Of a stretch of DNA of 64,000 nt, positions 26,301-39,530 are shown piece after piece; within the stretch, counting starts at the first letter, position 1; the number at the start of each line of letters is the position of its first letter. The notes beneath the pieces are model-generated. The model was not told the origin of the DNA and ran no database searches. It saw only the letters and a program-made list of their open reading frames with translations. The stretch lies in assembly GCA_020055645.1 (NCBI GenBank), contig CM034546.1, forward strand, positions 89,962,001 to 90,026,000, given 5' to 3'. The DNA comes from Tomocerus qinae (lineage: Eukaryota > Arthropoda > Collembola > Entomobryomorpha > Tomoceridae). The translations under genes and the position numbers were made by a program.

Positions 26301-28034
26301 AAGGCAACGCTGAGGATGTTTATGGATCTGGATCTCGTCAAGCGATTCCATATAGAGTATGACGTGCTCTGTCGGTGGCTTCTCTCTGTCAAGAAAAATT
26401 ACCGAAAAGTCATATACCATAACTGGAGACATGCTTTCAACGTAGCTCAAATGATGTTCTCCATTCTGACTGTAATTTACCTAAAACATGCTCATTATTA
26501 AATTAATAGCTCTACCTACTTACACTATAGCAATGCACTTTGTTTCAAAGGCAACAAAGTGGTGGCAAGTGCTTGGGGATTTAGAATGTCTTGGTCTTCT
26601 CATTGCGACTATTTCTCATGACTTGGATCACCGTGGAACAAATAACTCCTTTCAAATTAAGTAATTTCAACATGGAAAATTCCTGATTTGTAAATTGTTG
26701 AAATTGAAAGTTGACAGATTAATTATTTAATGGTATTTTAGAGCTTCCTCTCCTTTGGCCCAACTTTACTCCACGTCGACGATGGAAAGACATCACTTTG
26801 ACCAATGCCTCATGATACTTAATAGTCAGGTATACTAGGAAACAATCTTTATTTTCAAACTTTTCGTATGCATATGAAATTAAAAAAATTCGTATCTACT
26901 GGAACAGGGTAACCAAATCTTGTCGCACTTGTCCCCAGACGAGTATTCCAGAGTGATAAAGGTACTCGAAGACGCCATTCTGGCCACCGATCTCGCAGTT
27001 TACTTCAGGTAATTTTTGAAATATTCAAACGAACTGCATATTTCCTTGTATTGTAGCTTGTAATGCAAATGTAAGGAAACATTACAATAATCGAAGTGGG
27101 AGGAAAGTATCTGAATGATGATTGTAAGAATAAAGTGAAGAATTGAGCCGGACTATTACCTGGCTAGACGGTGAATTAGTATGTAGTTGTTGTTATCTGT
27201 CGGGCGGGATTAGTCCGTGTCGCTCTTCAATATGATTTTCTTTAAAAGTTTTCAATCTGATGTGATAAGTTTAGAATCCTGACTCCAATATGTAGAATTC
27301 ATAAGAAATTCATAAGAAATATTTGAACGATAGAAATTATTTTGCATTTAGAAACCGAGGAGCGTTTATGGAGTTGATAGAGTCACAATCTTACAATTGG
27401 AATCGTGATGACCATCGAGATTTGTTAAGGGGAATGTTGATGACCGCTTGTGACCTTGCTGCCATCACTAAACCTTGGGACATTGAGAAAAGGGTCAGTT
27501 ACTTTTAGCGTCTGATAGGCACAATATTGCTTTACCTTATCTCATAGTTATTTTGCATTACAATGGAAATGGAGGTTGATTTGGTTTATGATTGGCTCTG
27601 AGTAGGTGGCTGAACTTGTGGCCAGTGAATTTTTCGAGCAAGGAGACATAGAGCGAGAGGAGCTGAATATAATTCCTATAGTAAGTTCTAAATATGTTTC
27701 TTCATTCGTGACTTTGTGTAATCTGCATAAGATTTGTACTAATTTGTTTGGGATCCGCTTTTGAATAGGATATGATGAATCGGGACAAAAAAGATCAATT
27801 ACCTCAAATGCAAGTCTACTTCATCGATTCCATCTGTGCGCCTGTATACGAGGTTAGACGCAACTGCTTTGCATCGTTTAGCATCGACTACTACAATAAT
27901 TATTTTGCATTTCTAATGCCGGCATGTGATTGTAGGCATTTGCAACTCTACAGCCAAAGCTAGAGCCCTTGCTTACGGGAGTGAAGGTCAACCGTCACAA
28001 TTGGATGGAGATAATTGCATCCCAAGAGCAATGA
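23303..28034 (+). CDS. PDE11: Dual-specificity cyclic nucleotide phosphodiesterase PDE11
   Basis: It hydrolyses cAMP and cGMP. I can read 21 coding exons (first 23303-23412, last 27936-28034), giving about 850 residues. The N-terminal part [20 protein letters not shown] followed by [12 protein letters not shown] matches the PDE11 subfamily's distinctive N-terminal region. GAF-A covers [13 protein letters not shown] to NAQLFQQSR, with an NKRD motif. GAF-B covers [17 protein letters not shown] to [14 protein letters not shown], with the NKLD motif. The catalytic domain has [24 protein letters not shown], the metal-binding pattern HNxxH with HDxDH, the Asp in [15 protein letters not shown], and ELNIIP and [16 protein letters not shown]. 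The stop TGA at 28032 follows ASQEQ, as in PDE11. The protein looks intact. The start at 23303 is the first ATG of the exon; an upstream exon could add residues. Confidence 0.95.
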
Positions 28035-28334
28035 GAGAGCAAAGAATCTATGAGATAAAAGTGTTCTATATTTTATAATACATGCTAATTTTTCTATTTC
28101 TTATCCCCCCCGTGTCGAATGCAAGTTATAAATAGGAGTCGTACGCTCTGCCTCGTTGTCAGTGGGCTCTGCTGTTCTCTGTCGAATTCATCGCCGTATT
28201 TTCTCCATCTTCTTTTGTGGCTTGGGCTTTTCGCAGGTTCGATCAGTTATTTACAGTTTTTACAAAATTGTAACAAATTGGTTTTCAATTTTATCATTGT
28301 TAATTTTTTTACGTTTAAATTTTAGGATATTATA

Positions 28335-30454
28335 ATGGGGTATTTCTGTCGTGGTTCTAACAAGAAGAAATCGTTATTTAATTTAAGTCAATATGGTGAG
28401 TATGAATGAAATTTTAATTTGGATGGAAAATAAAAGTATTTTTAAATTAAAACAATATGCTATTGTGCAGGGAACCTTCCTGGGATTTCGCTGCTAGTCA
28501 CGACGCTTTGTCTCATTTCTGTGGTAAGTGGAGAGTATAATCAAGTGCAATCGTACCAACCTGCATACCCATCGTACCAGCCTGCATATCCTACGTACAG
28601 CCCTCCACCTACCCCTTACTACGAGACGTACGACACACAAGTTGACTACAAAGAAGCTAATCAAACAAAGCGATGTGGAATTCTTCCAGTTATTCATCCA
28701 CAATTCGGCTATGACAAGTCTAGAGTTAACTTCGGCCAATACCCTTGGCAGGTCTGTAAATTTATATGTCGTACTCATTTTATCTAGTCCCAGAAAATAT
28801 AGAAGAATTAAATTAAAGCATTAATTTTGGTTGTTGCAGGTTGGAATTATGGACAATTACTACAATTACCTGTGTGGTGGTGTTCTTCTGACACCCCGCC
28901 ATGTATTGACTTCATCGTATTGTGTGGACAAGCTACCCGAAGACCAACTACGCGTTCGTGTCGGGGAGTGGGATCTGCAGTCAGACAAAAATTACTTGGA
29001 AGTTCTCCGTAATGCTGAATATACTATTTGCAAGAAGCACCCTTGGTACAATGGTGAGTTCAGTTGCACACGTAATTGTCAATTGTGTCCTGCAGTGTAA
29101 TATAATTTAAAATTGGCTGTTTTCTCTTTGTATTTACAATTATCATCACTTCAATAGCGTAAAATGTCTGAAAATTTTGTTGATTCTCAGTTCCGTACGA
29201 GCAACAGTACCCTCAACAGCAATACGGTAAACAATCCTACCAACCTGACCAATACTCTACGTACGCCGTGACGATTCTTGAGTTGAGCAAGGATGTCGAC
29301 TTTGATCTTCTCCCACATGTGTCATCTGTTTGTCTTCCTGACTTTTATTACTTAACGAAAAGCTACACAGATACCTATTCCGGTTATTCCTACGGCTACA
29401 ATTCTCAACAGAATGCAGGCTCTAGTCAAAATAATAGGGTGAAAAATGAAGAAGGAGCAAACAAGGATCTCATTTGCTGGGTTGTAGGTTACCAAAATTC
29501 TCCTCTGGAGAAATTCGAGGTATGTTTATTATGGTTTACATATAGATGCGCATAGTGTAGCAATTAAAAATTAGTTTCATTATGTTGTCCTTAACTTTTG
29601 TAGGTGTACCAACAGCAGCAGCAGTACCCCCAATCGTCTTATAGTCCGGGCTACAACAGCTACACTCCCCAATATCCATCCTATTACCCATCATACGAGT
29701 ACTCAAGAACCCCACGTCGTGCAAAGGTCCACAAGGTCGAGGAATATTCTTCTTATTACCCAAAACCACCATCATACCAACCTCAGTACAAAACCGAAAC
29801 CTGGGAAGCTGATTACTACTACGATGCTTGTCATGTAAGTAATTCCCATTTATTTTATTGATTGTATTGCAATAATTTTAAATAGTGAAAGTTAAAAAAC
29901 AGCTGGAATTAACCAAATCAATTTGATTTTTACAGGCTGACGTAGGATCCGCAATTTTCTGTCTTGTCCAACACAAGTACGAAGACGAGGACTCCAGACC
30001 TGCCTACCCTGAGTCATATCCACCCTCTTATCCAGCGCCCACCTATTCGCCTCCAGCGTACTACCCTCCAGCTTATCCTCAATCTTACCCTGCACCTTCT
30101 TACACACCTTCTTACCCCTCTTACGAATCTCCGAAGTACAAGCGGGCTGCGCCTTACACTCCACCCTACACTCCGAGTTATCCTGCTCCGGCTTATACGC
30201 CTCCGAGCTATCCAGCACCCACGTACTACCCGGAGCCAGAGTACAAAGCCCCGATCAAAACAGCAGAGCCCCTGAACGAATGTTCAAGACGAGCAGCGTT
30301 GTATGGAATCGTGCAGTACCCTCCTGAGTGCAGCAGTTACAACAGCAACGCTGAAAAGAAGTTGACAGCGACTCCAGTGGAGGACATCCTTCCCTGGATC
30401 AAGAGTGTCACCCATACTCCACCCTCTTGTTCTTACTCTTCTTATAGTTACTAA
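28335..30454 (+). CDS. Non-catalytic serine protease homologue, Tyr/Pro-rich
   Basis: Six exons (28335-28395, 28471-28751, 28840-29053, 29191-29519, 29604-29834, 29936-30454) encode a secreted trypsin-fold protein. A hydrophobic stretch (GISLLVTTLCLISVVSGE) serves as the signal, preceded by a basic N-terminus. The fold is marked by VNFGQYPWQVGIM, CGGVLLTPRHVLTSS, VRVGEWDL and VSSVCLPDF. All three catalytic residues are replaced: His in the usual AAHC motif is Tyr (TSSYC), the DIALL Asp position reads AVTIL, and the GDSG motif reads ADVGS. It therefore cannot be an active serine protease of the normal type. Long Tyr-Pro-Ser-rich inserts follow the signal peptide, precede the active-serine region and lie after it (unit types SYPAP, YTPSYP). 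Arthropod homologues of this kind act as cofactors in melanisation and Toll cascades; the repeats also suggest a matrix or cuticle role. Confidence 0.85.
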
Positions 30455-33400
30455 TTCATTATTTGTTCACAGAGTTTTATTTTCTGTTGCCATTCGGAAT
30501 TAAAGTTGTTTTGGAAAATGCAATCTCTAATCTCGTCATTCCTGTATTTGCCGATACCTAAGTCATACATTCTTGCATGTTAGCATGTACCATTACATTT
30601 TTTATTTATATCGCTGCAAAAAAACTTTGGATTTCATCACATCTGCTTGACTTACGTCACCATGTTCATTTCTTAGATAAGGAAAACATTATAACTCATA
30701 TGCGTTCATTCATTCATGTCTGTATAGATAAAAATATGTTAAGCTCATGCAAGAAATCATCTTATAGTTTGGCGAGAGGAAAAAAATGTTGAGGCATTGG
30801 CAGCCAAAGCTAAGGAAAATAATCCTTGGGCCGGAAGCAAAAACAAAGTGAAAACAGAGTCCAAAGTGCAAAGAAAAGTGACCTTTTGAACAATGTATAG
30901 AAACTACTAACTCACCACAGTGAACAGACTTGGCTCAATGGACGAATGTGGCAGAAAAGCTAGAATGTAGTAAAACGTTGAGATGGCCTGAGGGAACGGA
31001 ATCCGTTTGACGTGCATAGAATATCTGGGTGGATGTAGGAAGGATAGGCATATATAGGAGAGTGTGTATGTATATCATATTATAGATATTATGGCTTAGA
31101 TGGCTAAATTTCTTAATTTTGTGCATTAGTAGCAAATGCTATCCTCTTTTCTTTACAGATTACATTGCAATGAAAATGTAGGCTTTTGCTTTAGTTCTCG
31201 CAGCAGCAGCGTTTGGTTTTGCTTACGTAGACGTAGTAGTACATTTTTGGTGTGAGTTGAGTTTACCTATGCAGTTAAGTCTCCTGCTCTCTATCTCTGT
31301 CTACCTATAGTCATGTACAAGTATGTCGGCTACATTATACTCCTTTTTTGCTTTCTTTAGTGTGCAGATAGATCTTCTGTCTGCTCTGTAGAGATATTTC
31401 GTATAGTGCAGAAGGAACACACCTGAGTCTAGTCCAACCAAAGTCAAGTCGAGTTAATCATAAGAAGCAAACAGGTTTCAGTCAGAGTTCAGCTCAACAC
31501 TGAACGCTTTTCGCCTAGCAGACATATTTAATCTTCTTCACCTTAATTTCGGTTCGATCTTCTCCGGCGATTTTATGCTACGCTGACTTCTGCCCAACTC
31601 CCCGACCAGCAACGGACACAACAACCACAAGGTGAGATTTTCTACTTTCATTAACTCGCATTCATCCCAATTAATTCATTGTCTCCTTTTTCCTGCCCAA
31701 CTGAGGAAACTTTTATGACAACTAGTTAAATCTGGTTGCGGAGAATCCTTGGCAAACATTCGATTTCCATTTATTCTCCACTGTCTGTCTACAGACATTT
31801 ATCACTATCTTTCTTCTTATCTGACACGTAGTGAGAAGCTGCAAAAACCCCTAAAAAAACGAATGCAAATCTCTTATCTATCTATAAATAGTAGATAACA
31901 TCACTTTTTTCTTAATGACTTCGACGCTGATCTATAACATCATCCTCATCCTCCTGTAGTCAACTATATAATTTCCTTGTTTTATTTACCTATCTCATGC
32001 ACAACCATTAGGCAATTGCCAAGTCAAACCAATGTCAATGACAATTATGTATTATGGAATATACAAATCATTATAGTCAGTAGGCACATTACTCAAGTAT
32101 ATTTATTCAACTTTTTATAAATGCAAATAGCAGTTATATATAAAAGGACATGACATAAGACAATCCAGTCCGCATAAATCTCTCCCTAATTAATTCACTG
32201 CAGCTTCCTACAACTAAATAAAACACTCGTCGGATCTTTTTGATTAGGTAATACCATTTTCATTGTTCCGGTTATCCTTTTTGAATCTAAATAACAATAC
32301 CGTAGCATAGAAGGGTAAAACTTATTGTGCAAGAAAGCTATTTAACGGTTAATAATGCAGTGATAATTCATTTTGCACATATTAGGCATTTGAAAATAGT
32401 TATCCTATACATGTAACAATTAAATCACTTTGCTAATTCACATTTTGCAAGTAAATACAGATGTACAACGCCAACAGAAATTAATAATGTGCAATTCCCA
32501 CACTATTATTAGCATTTCGTAGAAATAGTAAACCATTAATATTCCCCATAACACAGAGTATAATATTTACATCCGTATGTGGTTTCATTAGTCATAATAT
32601 ACGCTATTCAGGAAAGTAGTATAGTAGAAGCATAGCATGAGTAGCAGTAGGGAAGCAATAATTTCTTAAATAAATAATAATACGCTCTAAAAAGTAATAG
32701 CAATTCTCAATGAGAACAATAAAGTGCCTATTGCATAATAGAGCCGTTATCTTTTCATTAGTACGTGTACAAGTAAATGTATTTATTTTGATTTGTCGGG
32801 GTACACACGCTTTTACATTAATGTAATCACTTACATTTCGGTCTATTTGTACAAACTGGAATTATGTTTACTCCCTATTATATTATCTTCTGGACTATAT
32901 TATAATTACCAGCTTAGTATACCATTATTACTAGTACATCCCATTACATAATTTGACATTTAACACAGATAAGGTATTGTAGCTTAATTCCTGAAGTTGT
33001 ATGATGGGAAAATTCAGTTGGCTCCTGGGAAATTCACAATTTTTATGTTGTGTATGGGTGTATGTAGTTCCATTTGAATGTGTTGTTCGATAACAAATAA
33101 CATGTGCACACGCATAATACTCCTTGTACCGTTTTGTAGTAGTAACTAGCTATGAATAATTAATCAGGCTGACAAATTCATTCCGGCTTTTAGAATATTG
33201 CGGTTATTACATAAATTGGTAAAGAAATCGATTTGGTTGTTTCGGATGCTTGCCTAAACATTCGTTTACTGGTATTTGGAATTTAAAGCGTTATCCATAG
33301 TGTAATAATGTGTCGAGCATTTGACAGAAGGGCATTAATAAAGTTGATTAGTCTGTCTGCTTGGACTTGTCATTCTTTAATGACATTGTTTACTTGCAGA

Positions 33401-35143
33401 TGAAATATTTAGAGGAAAACTCCCATTCAATTAGCCGATGAGGTAGGAGAAGGCAGAGAAAAGCCAATAAACGAGCCTGGTCAAAGCGGGTAGTTAATCT
33501 AATGTATAGTAAGTAGAGCAGGTGAGCAGCACTTGAGTGCTGCACTTAAGTAGAGTGTAACAACTTGTCTTTCTTGTCCTCCTATTTTCGTGTATCGACT
33601 TTATTGTCGAAAAATGAGCGATCGATAGTCTTTTTCTTCCCCTCCTCATTGTCGTAGGCTGCTACATTAGAAATTCCCACTCCCTTGTACTCCTGCTTCG
33701 ATTAATAATTCACAGAGTTGGCCAATGGAAAGAATCGTAAAACCTAACGCAATCTTATTTCTAAAACATTCTGTTATTATCTCTCGGGTTGGGAAACACT
33801 TATTTCAGCGACCACAGAAGAGATAGTAGTTAATAAAAAAGGAAACTATTGAGCTAGAGCTCGTTATGTATTATGTATAAAATACTTACATTAGTCATAA
33901 TGATTAGTACAGACACAAAACAAGGCTTGTCTTGTACATTGGCACTTGTAGAAAGTCAAGTGAAACAAAATGCCGTGAACCTTATCCGTATAATAATACA
34001 CTTTTTTCTAAATTATATTGGTACGGCTACTGCTACTTAATAGCAGCCTTGTCTTGTGTATTTAATTGCCAGGACCTATATATACTAGACGCTGGGTTGC
34101 TATTAAAAATGCTAAAATAAAATTCAACAGGTAAATCAAATGTATGTAGTAATAAGCCAGCATTATTATTATTATATTATTGTTATCACTAGAGTTAAAC
34201 GCATTTAATTAGTACACTTAGTACTAAGGAGGCGTTACAATTTACAATTAGCGTACGCAATTCATTTTTAAGGCTGTTTCTTCTATTTGCACATTTTGCA
34301 AAGTAGGTACATTAACCCAATGTAGGTAGATAGATACTTTTTAGTATACTCCTTTCATATAGGATTGTAGGTAGTTCACTCAAGAGGCAGAGAAGAAGTA
34401 TATATGCGTGTTCTGACATATGGATTACTAGAGGACAGAATAGCTAGGACAGGTCGATATCGTTTCGTTCGTGTTTCTAGAATATTTGTTAGTTACCTAC
34501 CATAAGTTACTTACCACTACTGCAGTGCACTGCATAGAAGGTAAAGGTTAAATATTAAAGAGAAATCGTCCTAGTTTCAAACCCCTACAAACACTACTCG
34601 TAAGATTATCATTAGCTAATCACTAACAGAACTTGCCCTATAACTATATGAAGTGTTGTTGTGTCTAAGCATCCCTCGCGGGATTCAACATTGGTAAGTA
34701 CGCAGCAGATCTGACTCTTATACAATTCAGTATCCTCTACATGCATACCATATTATGATGTATTCTTTGTTTGACACTTAATACCTACCTACTTGCATTA
34801 CGAATCAACTGCGTGCACTTACATATAAACTATGGAATTAGTGTGACCGAAGAGCCTTGACTTTAATGGTTACAACACTGTTTCGTCATTTTCATTAATA
34901 ATATTCTAATGTCTCATCTTGGAAGTACCTCATCGCCATTTACTACATCCTAACTCTTGACTGTCATGCTACTAGAATTCATCAGAGCGCACTATTCATT
35001 TACTATATACAGAAGGGAATAAATTGATGTAATTGTTTACCAGAATTTTCTGCATACCGGATCATTCTTCAAGTATCCTTGTATGCACTGTACCGGTTTT
35101 GATACACGGATTTGAATTATTTGTCTTTTTTGATGCAGAAATA
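30455..35143. other. Gene-poor 4.7 kb upstream of the desaturase
   Basis: AT-rich sequence with no convincing coding exon. Two stretches could be non-coding first exons of the desaturase: one ending near 31631 (donor AAG|GTGAGA) and one ending near 34692 (donor TTG|GTAAGT). The coding exon at 35144 follows an acceptor (TGATGCAG, about 35131-35138), so an upstream leader exon is expected. These exon calls are inference. Triplet runs of ATT occur near 34160. No repeats beyond simple AT tracts were recognised. Confidence 0.4.
31148..31245 (+). pseudogene. Possible relic of a secreted-protein first exon
   Basis: After an acceptor-like TTTACAG, the sequence reads ATGAAAATG, then a TAG stop, then codes for AFALVLAAAAFGFAYVD in the same frame. 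The Met-Lys-Met start, the Leu/Ala-rich core and the Ala-Tyr end look like a typical signal peptide of an arthropod cuticular or secreted protein, broken by a single-codon stop (one base away from AAG). No downstream exon could be found. It may be chance. Confidence 0.3.
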
Positions 35144-36660
35144 ATGGCACCAAGTCCAACTTCAACGAAGACTCTGGCGCAAAACTCTCCGTTGATAAAA
35201 TCCTCGGAAGAACCGATTAAGCTGAAGGAGATTTTAAGGGAGGCTCCTACGGAAGATTCCAGCAATGCTCCCCCTCTTGACATTGTGTGGAAGAATATCT
35301 TTCTTTTTATATACTTACACGCGGCTGCCGTTTATGGAGCTTACCTCTGGGTCAAAGGTGAAGTCATGTGGCAGACTTTCCTCTGGGGTAAGATATTTCA
35401 TCACTTGTAGAATATATTCATCTTTGTCATGATATTTTGACATTTATTGAACTCGAACGTGTCCATGCAAAATGTGTGATGAATATTTGTAATAGTAGGT
35501 TCTGAATATTGTGAACTAGTTTTAATTTCGTGTGTTTGTGTTACAGCATTTATGTTCTACGTGATGAGTGGTTTTGGGATCACGGCAGGAGCTCATCGTT
35601 ATTGGGCACATAAATCATACAAAGCAAAAACTCCATTAAGAATCTTCCTCGCGTACATGCAAACGGTTGCATTCCAAGTAAGATATAACAGGCCACTTAC
35701 TCATTTGGGGAATTGTATTTTGTATTAAACAATGTTTTTGTGCAGAATCACATCTACGAATGGTGCCGGGACCATCGTGTCCACCATAAATTCACGGAGA
35801 CTCACGCAGATCCTCATAATGCCCGAAGAGGATTCTTTTTCGCGCACATTGGATGGTTGTTATGCCGGAAGCATGATGATGTGAAAATCAAAGGAAAATG
35901 CGTTGACATGTCTGATCTGGAGCAAGATCAGATCGTTATGTTCCAAAAGAAGTAAGCCATAAGACTTAGAAAATCATTTTCACACCAGAAAATTGACAAT
36001 AAATTGAATTACTTCTCTAATAATAAATTCTCTGTGGCTTAGGTATTACCTCCCTTTGGTTCTTACGGCGTGCTTCATTGTCCCGACGTTAGTCCCGTGG
36101 ATATTCTGGAATGAAAAATTTGCCACTGCTTGGTTTTTTGCAGCACAATTTCGGTATTGTGCTACACTTCATTGTACTTGGCTTGTGAACAGCGCTGCGC
36201 ATTTATGGGGTCCTCGCCCTTATGACAAGTAAAGATTTCTATATATATGTATAAAGTATAAAGACAGGTTCTTTAAGACGGATTTTTTACTTAATAAAAT
36301 TTCTATTTAAAAAGGACAATCAATCCAGCAGAAAATAAATCAGTTGCCTGGTGGGCGTTCGGAGAAGGATGGCACAATTACCACCACGTTTTCCCATGGG
36401 ACTACAAAACCGCGGAGGTGGGGATCTACCGATATAATTTCAGTGCAGCTTTCATCGATTTCTTTGCAAAAATCGGCTGGGCGTACGATTTGAAAAGTGT
36501 ACCGGAGAAAATAGTAATGCAGCGAGTGATGCGTACTGGAGACGGAAGTCATCATCACCACTCCGGTGTCGAGAAGGGGCCTTGGGGCTGGGGAGATGTA
36601 GACACGGACAAGGCGGATATCGAAGTCACGGAAATTCTGTACCCGGTGAAAGCGGAATGA
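35144..36660 (+). CDS. Stearoyl-CoA (Delta9) desaturase
   Basis: An integral ER membrane di-iron enzyme that puts the first double bond into acyl-CoA. Five coding exons: 35144-35387, 35547-35677, 35746-35951, 36044-36228 and 36315-36660. All three histidine boxes are present: HRYWAH ([15 protein letters not shown]), HRVHHK ([19 protein letters not shown]) and HNYHH ([17 protein letters not shown]). The further NSAAHLWG motif, which helps bind the second iron, is also there. Two pairs of transmembrane helices surround the boxes ([39 protein letters not shown]). The C-terminus carries a His cluster (GSHHHHSGV). Length is about 370 residues, normal for insect desaturases. The substrate cannot be read from sequence. 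A polyadenylation signal lies at 36832. Confidence 0.95.
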
Positions 36661-36831
36661 TCGAGTCATAGGAGGTGCTGGCGTGCTGGTTAGTTACGAA
36701 ATTGAAAATTTATGGGATTTAGAATCTTTCATGTGCTTTGTCATCGCCATTGTATTCCTGCCACGACGATGTAATCTAAATGTGTACTGATCTGATTGAT
36801 ATGATTTTCATATGCGATGCACTTTTTTTTA

Positions 36832-36837
36832 AATAAA
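36832..36837 (+). terminator. Polyadenylation signal of the desaturase
   Basis: AATAAA lies 172 nt after the desaturase stop codon, followed by a TTTATTTT-rich stretch. This is the expected place and form for a 3' end signal. Confidence 0.6.
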
Positions 36838-37102
36838 TTCTATTTATTTTAACCCCTTCTCGTCGTCACGCAATTATGTATTGATTTTGTATGTACTTTT
36901 TTATTTTCATTTTCTCTTCGCCATATAGGTATTCCATTCACAATGCATACACCCAATCCATTCAGGAAAATGTAAATGAACAAAATATCGGTTTTTGAAA
37001 GATAGTAAAGTAATACTTACCTGCTCAACTCTGAAAAATCTTATGGAATTTCATATTCAACACTGGGATGATGCCTGTAAATGGTAAAAAGAAAACAAAG
37101 AG

Positions 37103-38471
37103 TTAAGTTGTATCATATGAATTGGTGTCAAAGACATAAAATAAACATAATATGGTTATACATGATGGAAGAATATTTAGTGTCAGGGCAGCGAAGGTTA
37201 AGGCTGGTGTGATGTATGCCCTTATCTCACCAATGAACCTATTTCCTTTGATTGTCAGGTATGGAATAGAGAAAATGACCCAAATTAGAAATGACACTAT
37301 ATTCAATTTATCGTCTTCCTGAAAATATGCAAAAATAACTTCACAGCAAGAATTAGCAAAAATTCACCGCGGTTGCATTTTTACATTTGTATTACCAGTT
37401 TACAATCAGATTTTTTGAGGAAAAGGGCTCTAAATGTTATAACACAGTAAAATAAACAGAACAGAACAGATGCAGTAGCATAAGCTGTCAAAATGGCCAT
37501 GGAAAAGTATTCGGCATTTATCATCCCACTTAAGTAATCGAACGAGCAAGTTGTTAAAAGAGCATCTTTAGGACAACAAACAAGCACATTTACAGAATAA
37601 TAAATATTATAGACATAGATGAATAAACATAATAAATGTGGTCATTGTCGATTAAACTAAATATCACCGATCAATGATTTGTGTACCTGGAGAATATCTG
37701 CTCCAAATTTTCTGAATAGGAATGAAACTGGCAGTAATGGAGCATCCCCAAATTGTAATTGCGAGCACAAACAATTTGAATTTCGATATATTGACCTTCT
37801 TAACCGCACTACAATATCTTTGAAACCCTGAGAATCATAGGGATCTACTTAATCAATTGAAACACGAAAGGAATTTATTAAATTACATTACTTACCGATG
37901 GAGAGAATTGTAAATAATGAAATGAGGGAACAGGCTTCACCCGTAGCTCCGTATACATCACAATTTATTGATGTGTTGTGGAATAAGTTGATGAGAACTA
38001 GTGGATAACGGACCAACGATAATGTTAAGTCTGACAATGTCAAACTCAATAACAAAATATCTAGCTGCTTAAATCTTTGAAACCTGAAATATAAAATTCA
38101 TATTATTTTCAACCATTATACGAGCATCAACTTATGAATTTGTTAACATACAAAGGGAAGGACTTACAGAAGTCCCAAACAGAGTAAATTTGCAGCAATA
38201 GATAGAAGTGATAGAACGGAGTAGCAGAAGTACAAAATGACTTGAAGAAACTGACTTTGAGGGGGAAATTGTTTCCAATGGGAGTTCGTCCGCTCTAAGA
38301 TTTCTCTGGGCAGGTTGTCGGTCAAACTCGCTCCTAAAATAATGAATTGAGACTTGAGTACGTCATATATATTTCTATTTAGATGTAAATATTTTGGGTT
38401 TTACCAGGAATGTAAAAAAATCCGATGTGGTCGTACGGATTAATTAACGACCCCGCATGAATTTCTACCAT
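37103..38471 (-). CDS. Opsin-family GPCR lacking the retinal lysine
   Basis: Six exons join in phase: 38471-38405, 38333-38168, 38083-37896, 37827-37687, 37565-37396 and 37318-37103. They give 315 residues. Arthropod/melanopsin-type opsin hallmarks are clear. There is HWKQFPP before helix 1 and LSLTLSD in helix 2. The disulfide cysteines are at NCDVYGATGEACSLIS and, in loop 2, RYSPDALLTTCSFDYLSG, which closely follows the opsin pattern W-x-R-Y-x-P-E-G-x2-T-S-C-x-F-D-Y-L. The (E/D)RY triad reads QRY. In helix 7, where opsins have PAxxAK and NPxxY, this protein has TPALTFAALTLNILPSCIT: the Schiff-base Lys and the NPxxY are both missing. It ends soon after helix 7 with no tail. So it cannot bind retinal in the normal way. 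It may be a repurposed receptor or a decaying gene; the intact frame and splice sites argue for the former. Confidence 0.75.
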
Positions 38472-39530
38472 TCTCCGCCTCCCAACCAGTAAACTAGAAC
38501 TTCGAACTTAATAATTTGAAAAATTAACCTGACACAAAATAGAAAAAAGTGTTGTGTGTGTGCCAGTGAGTGTTTGACTTGTATGATTCCGAATGATTCG
38601 ATCCAATTTGTGTTTATTGTCATTTTGGTCTTGTTTGTAGCGATACAGATGTACAAACAAAGAAACCTTACAAGTTGTATCGATTTCATGCTGTTAGATT
38701 ATCCAGTGTAATCTAATTGTGCAAAGCTTGTAACTATAATTAAATATCATGCTTCATGCTATGTGCATCTCTCATTTCTAGTATTCGCAGTCTGGCTTAT
38801 TTTACAGACAGAATGTATAATGCGAAAGGATTGGATTAAAAGATTTTATATACTACTACGTGCATGTCTTCTCCTTAAGCATTATACATACTGTATCATA
38901 ATAAGAGAAGGAAGATAGCCACTTGTTTTGTTGTCGGGTAAAATAGCATTTGACAGCAAGGTCAGCCATGTAATAATATTGTTTACTCCTTAACAGGATT
39001 GGAAAAGACAAATTTCAGGTAATTTCTATATTTAAAATACTGGTGAACAATGCCGGAAGGAAAGTTAAGATTTGGCAGAGTCATAGAGCTATGTATTACA
39101 ACAAGGAAAATGAGATGGCCAATGGTGCATGAGCTATGACTGGAATAATCTTGACATAATTAGTGAAAAAGTCCGTCTTAACCACAAAAGGAAGTGACGG
39201 TGATTGACCCGCTCCATGCAGATACATTTGATTGCTTATTTTTTCGATCTTTTTCCTTGTTTGCACAATTTTACATTGACACTTGTGTCTTAAAAAATGA
39301 CTAATATGTGCGTGAATAAATAAATGGTTTGAAAACTATATTTCATAACCAATGAGCCTCTAGGCCGTCATAGCCTACTTACTACAAATGATTTATATTT
39401 AGTACATCCTTCAACTTTTGAGCAAAACTACCTCAAGTAGCCATTTATCACAAGTTACAATAAATCAGAAATAATCAGTCAAGTTTCTTTTCTATCACAT
39501 ATCTATTAGCAGCAGCCAAATTAGAGCAAA
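38472..39530. other. Divergent intergenic region, opsin-like gene / SLC22 gene A
   Basis: About 1 kb between two divergently transcribed genes. It must hold both promoters. No coding exon or repeat is recognised. Confidence 0.4.
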
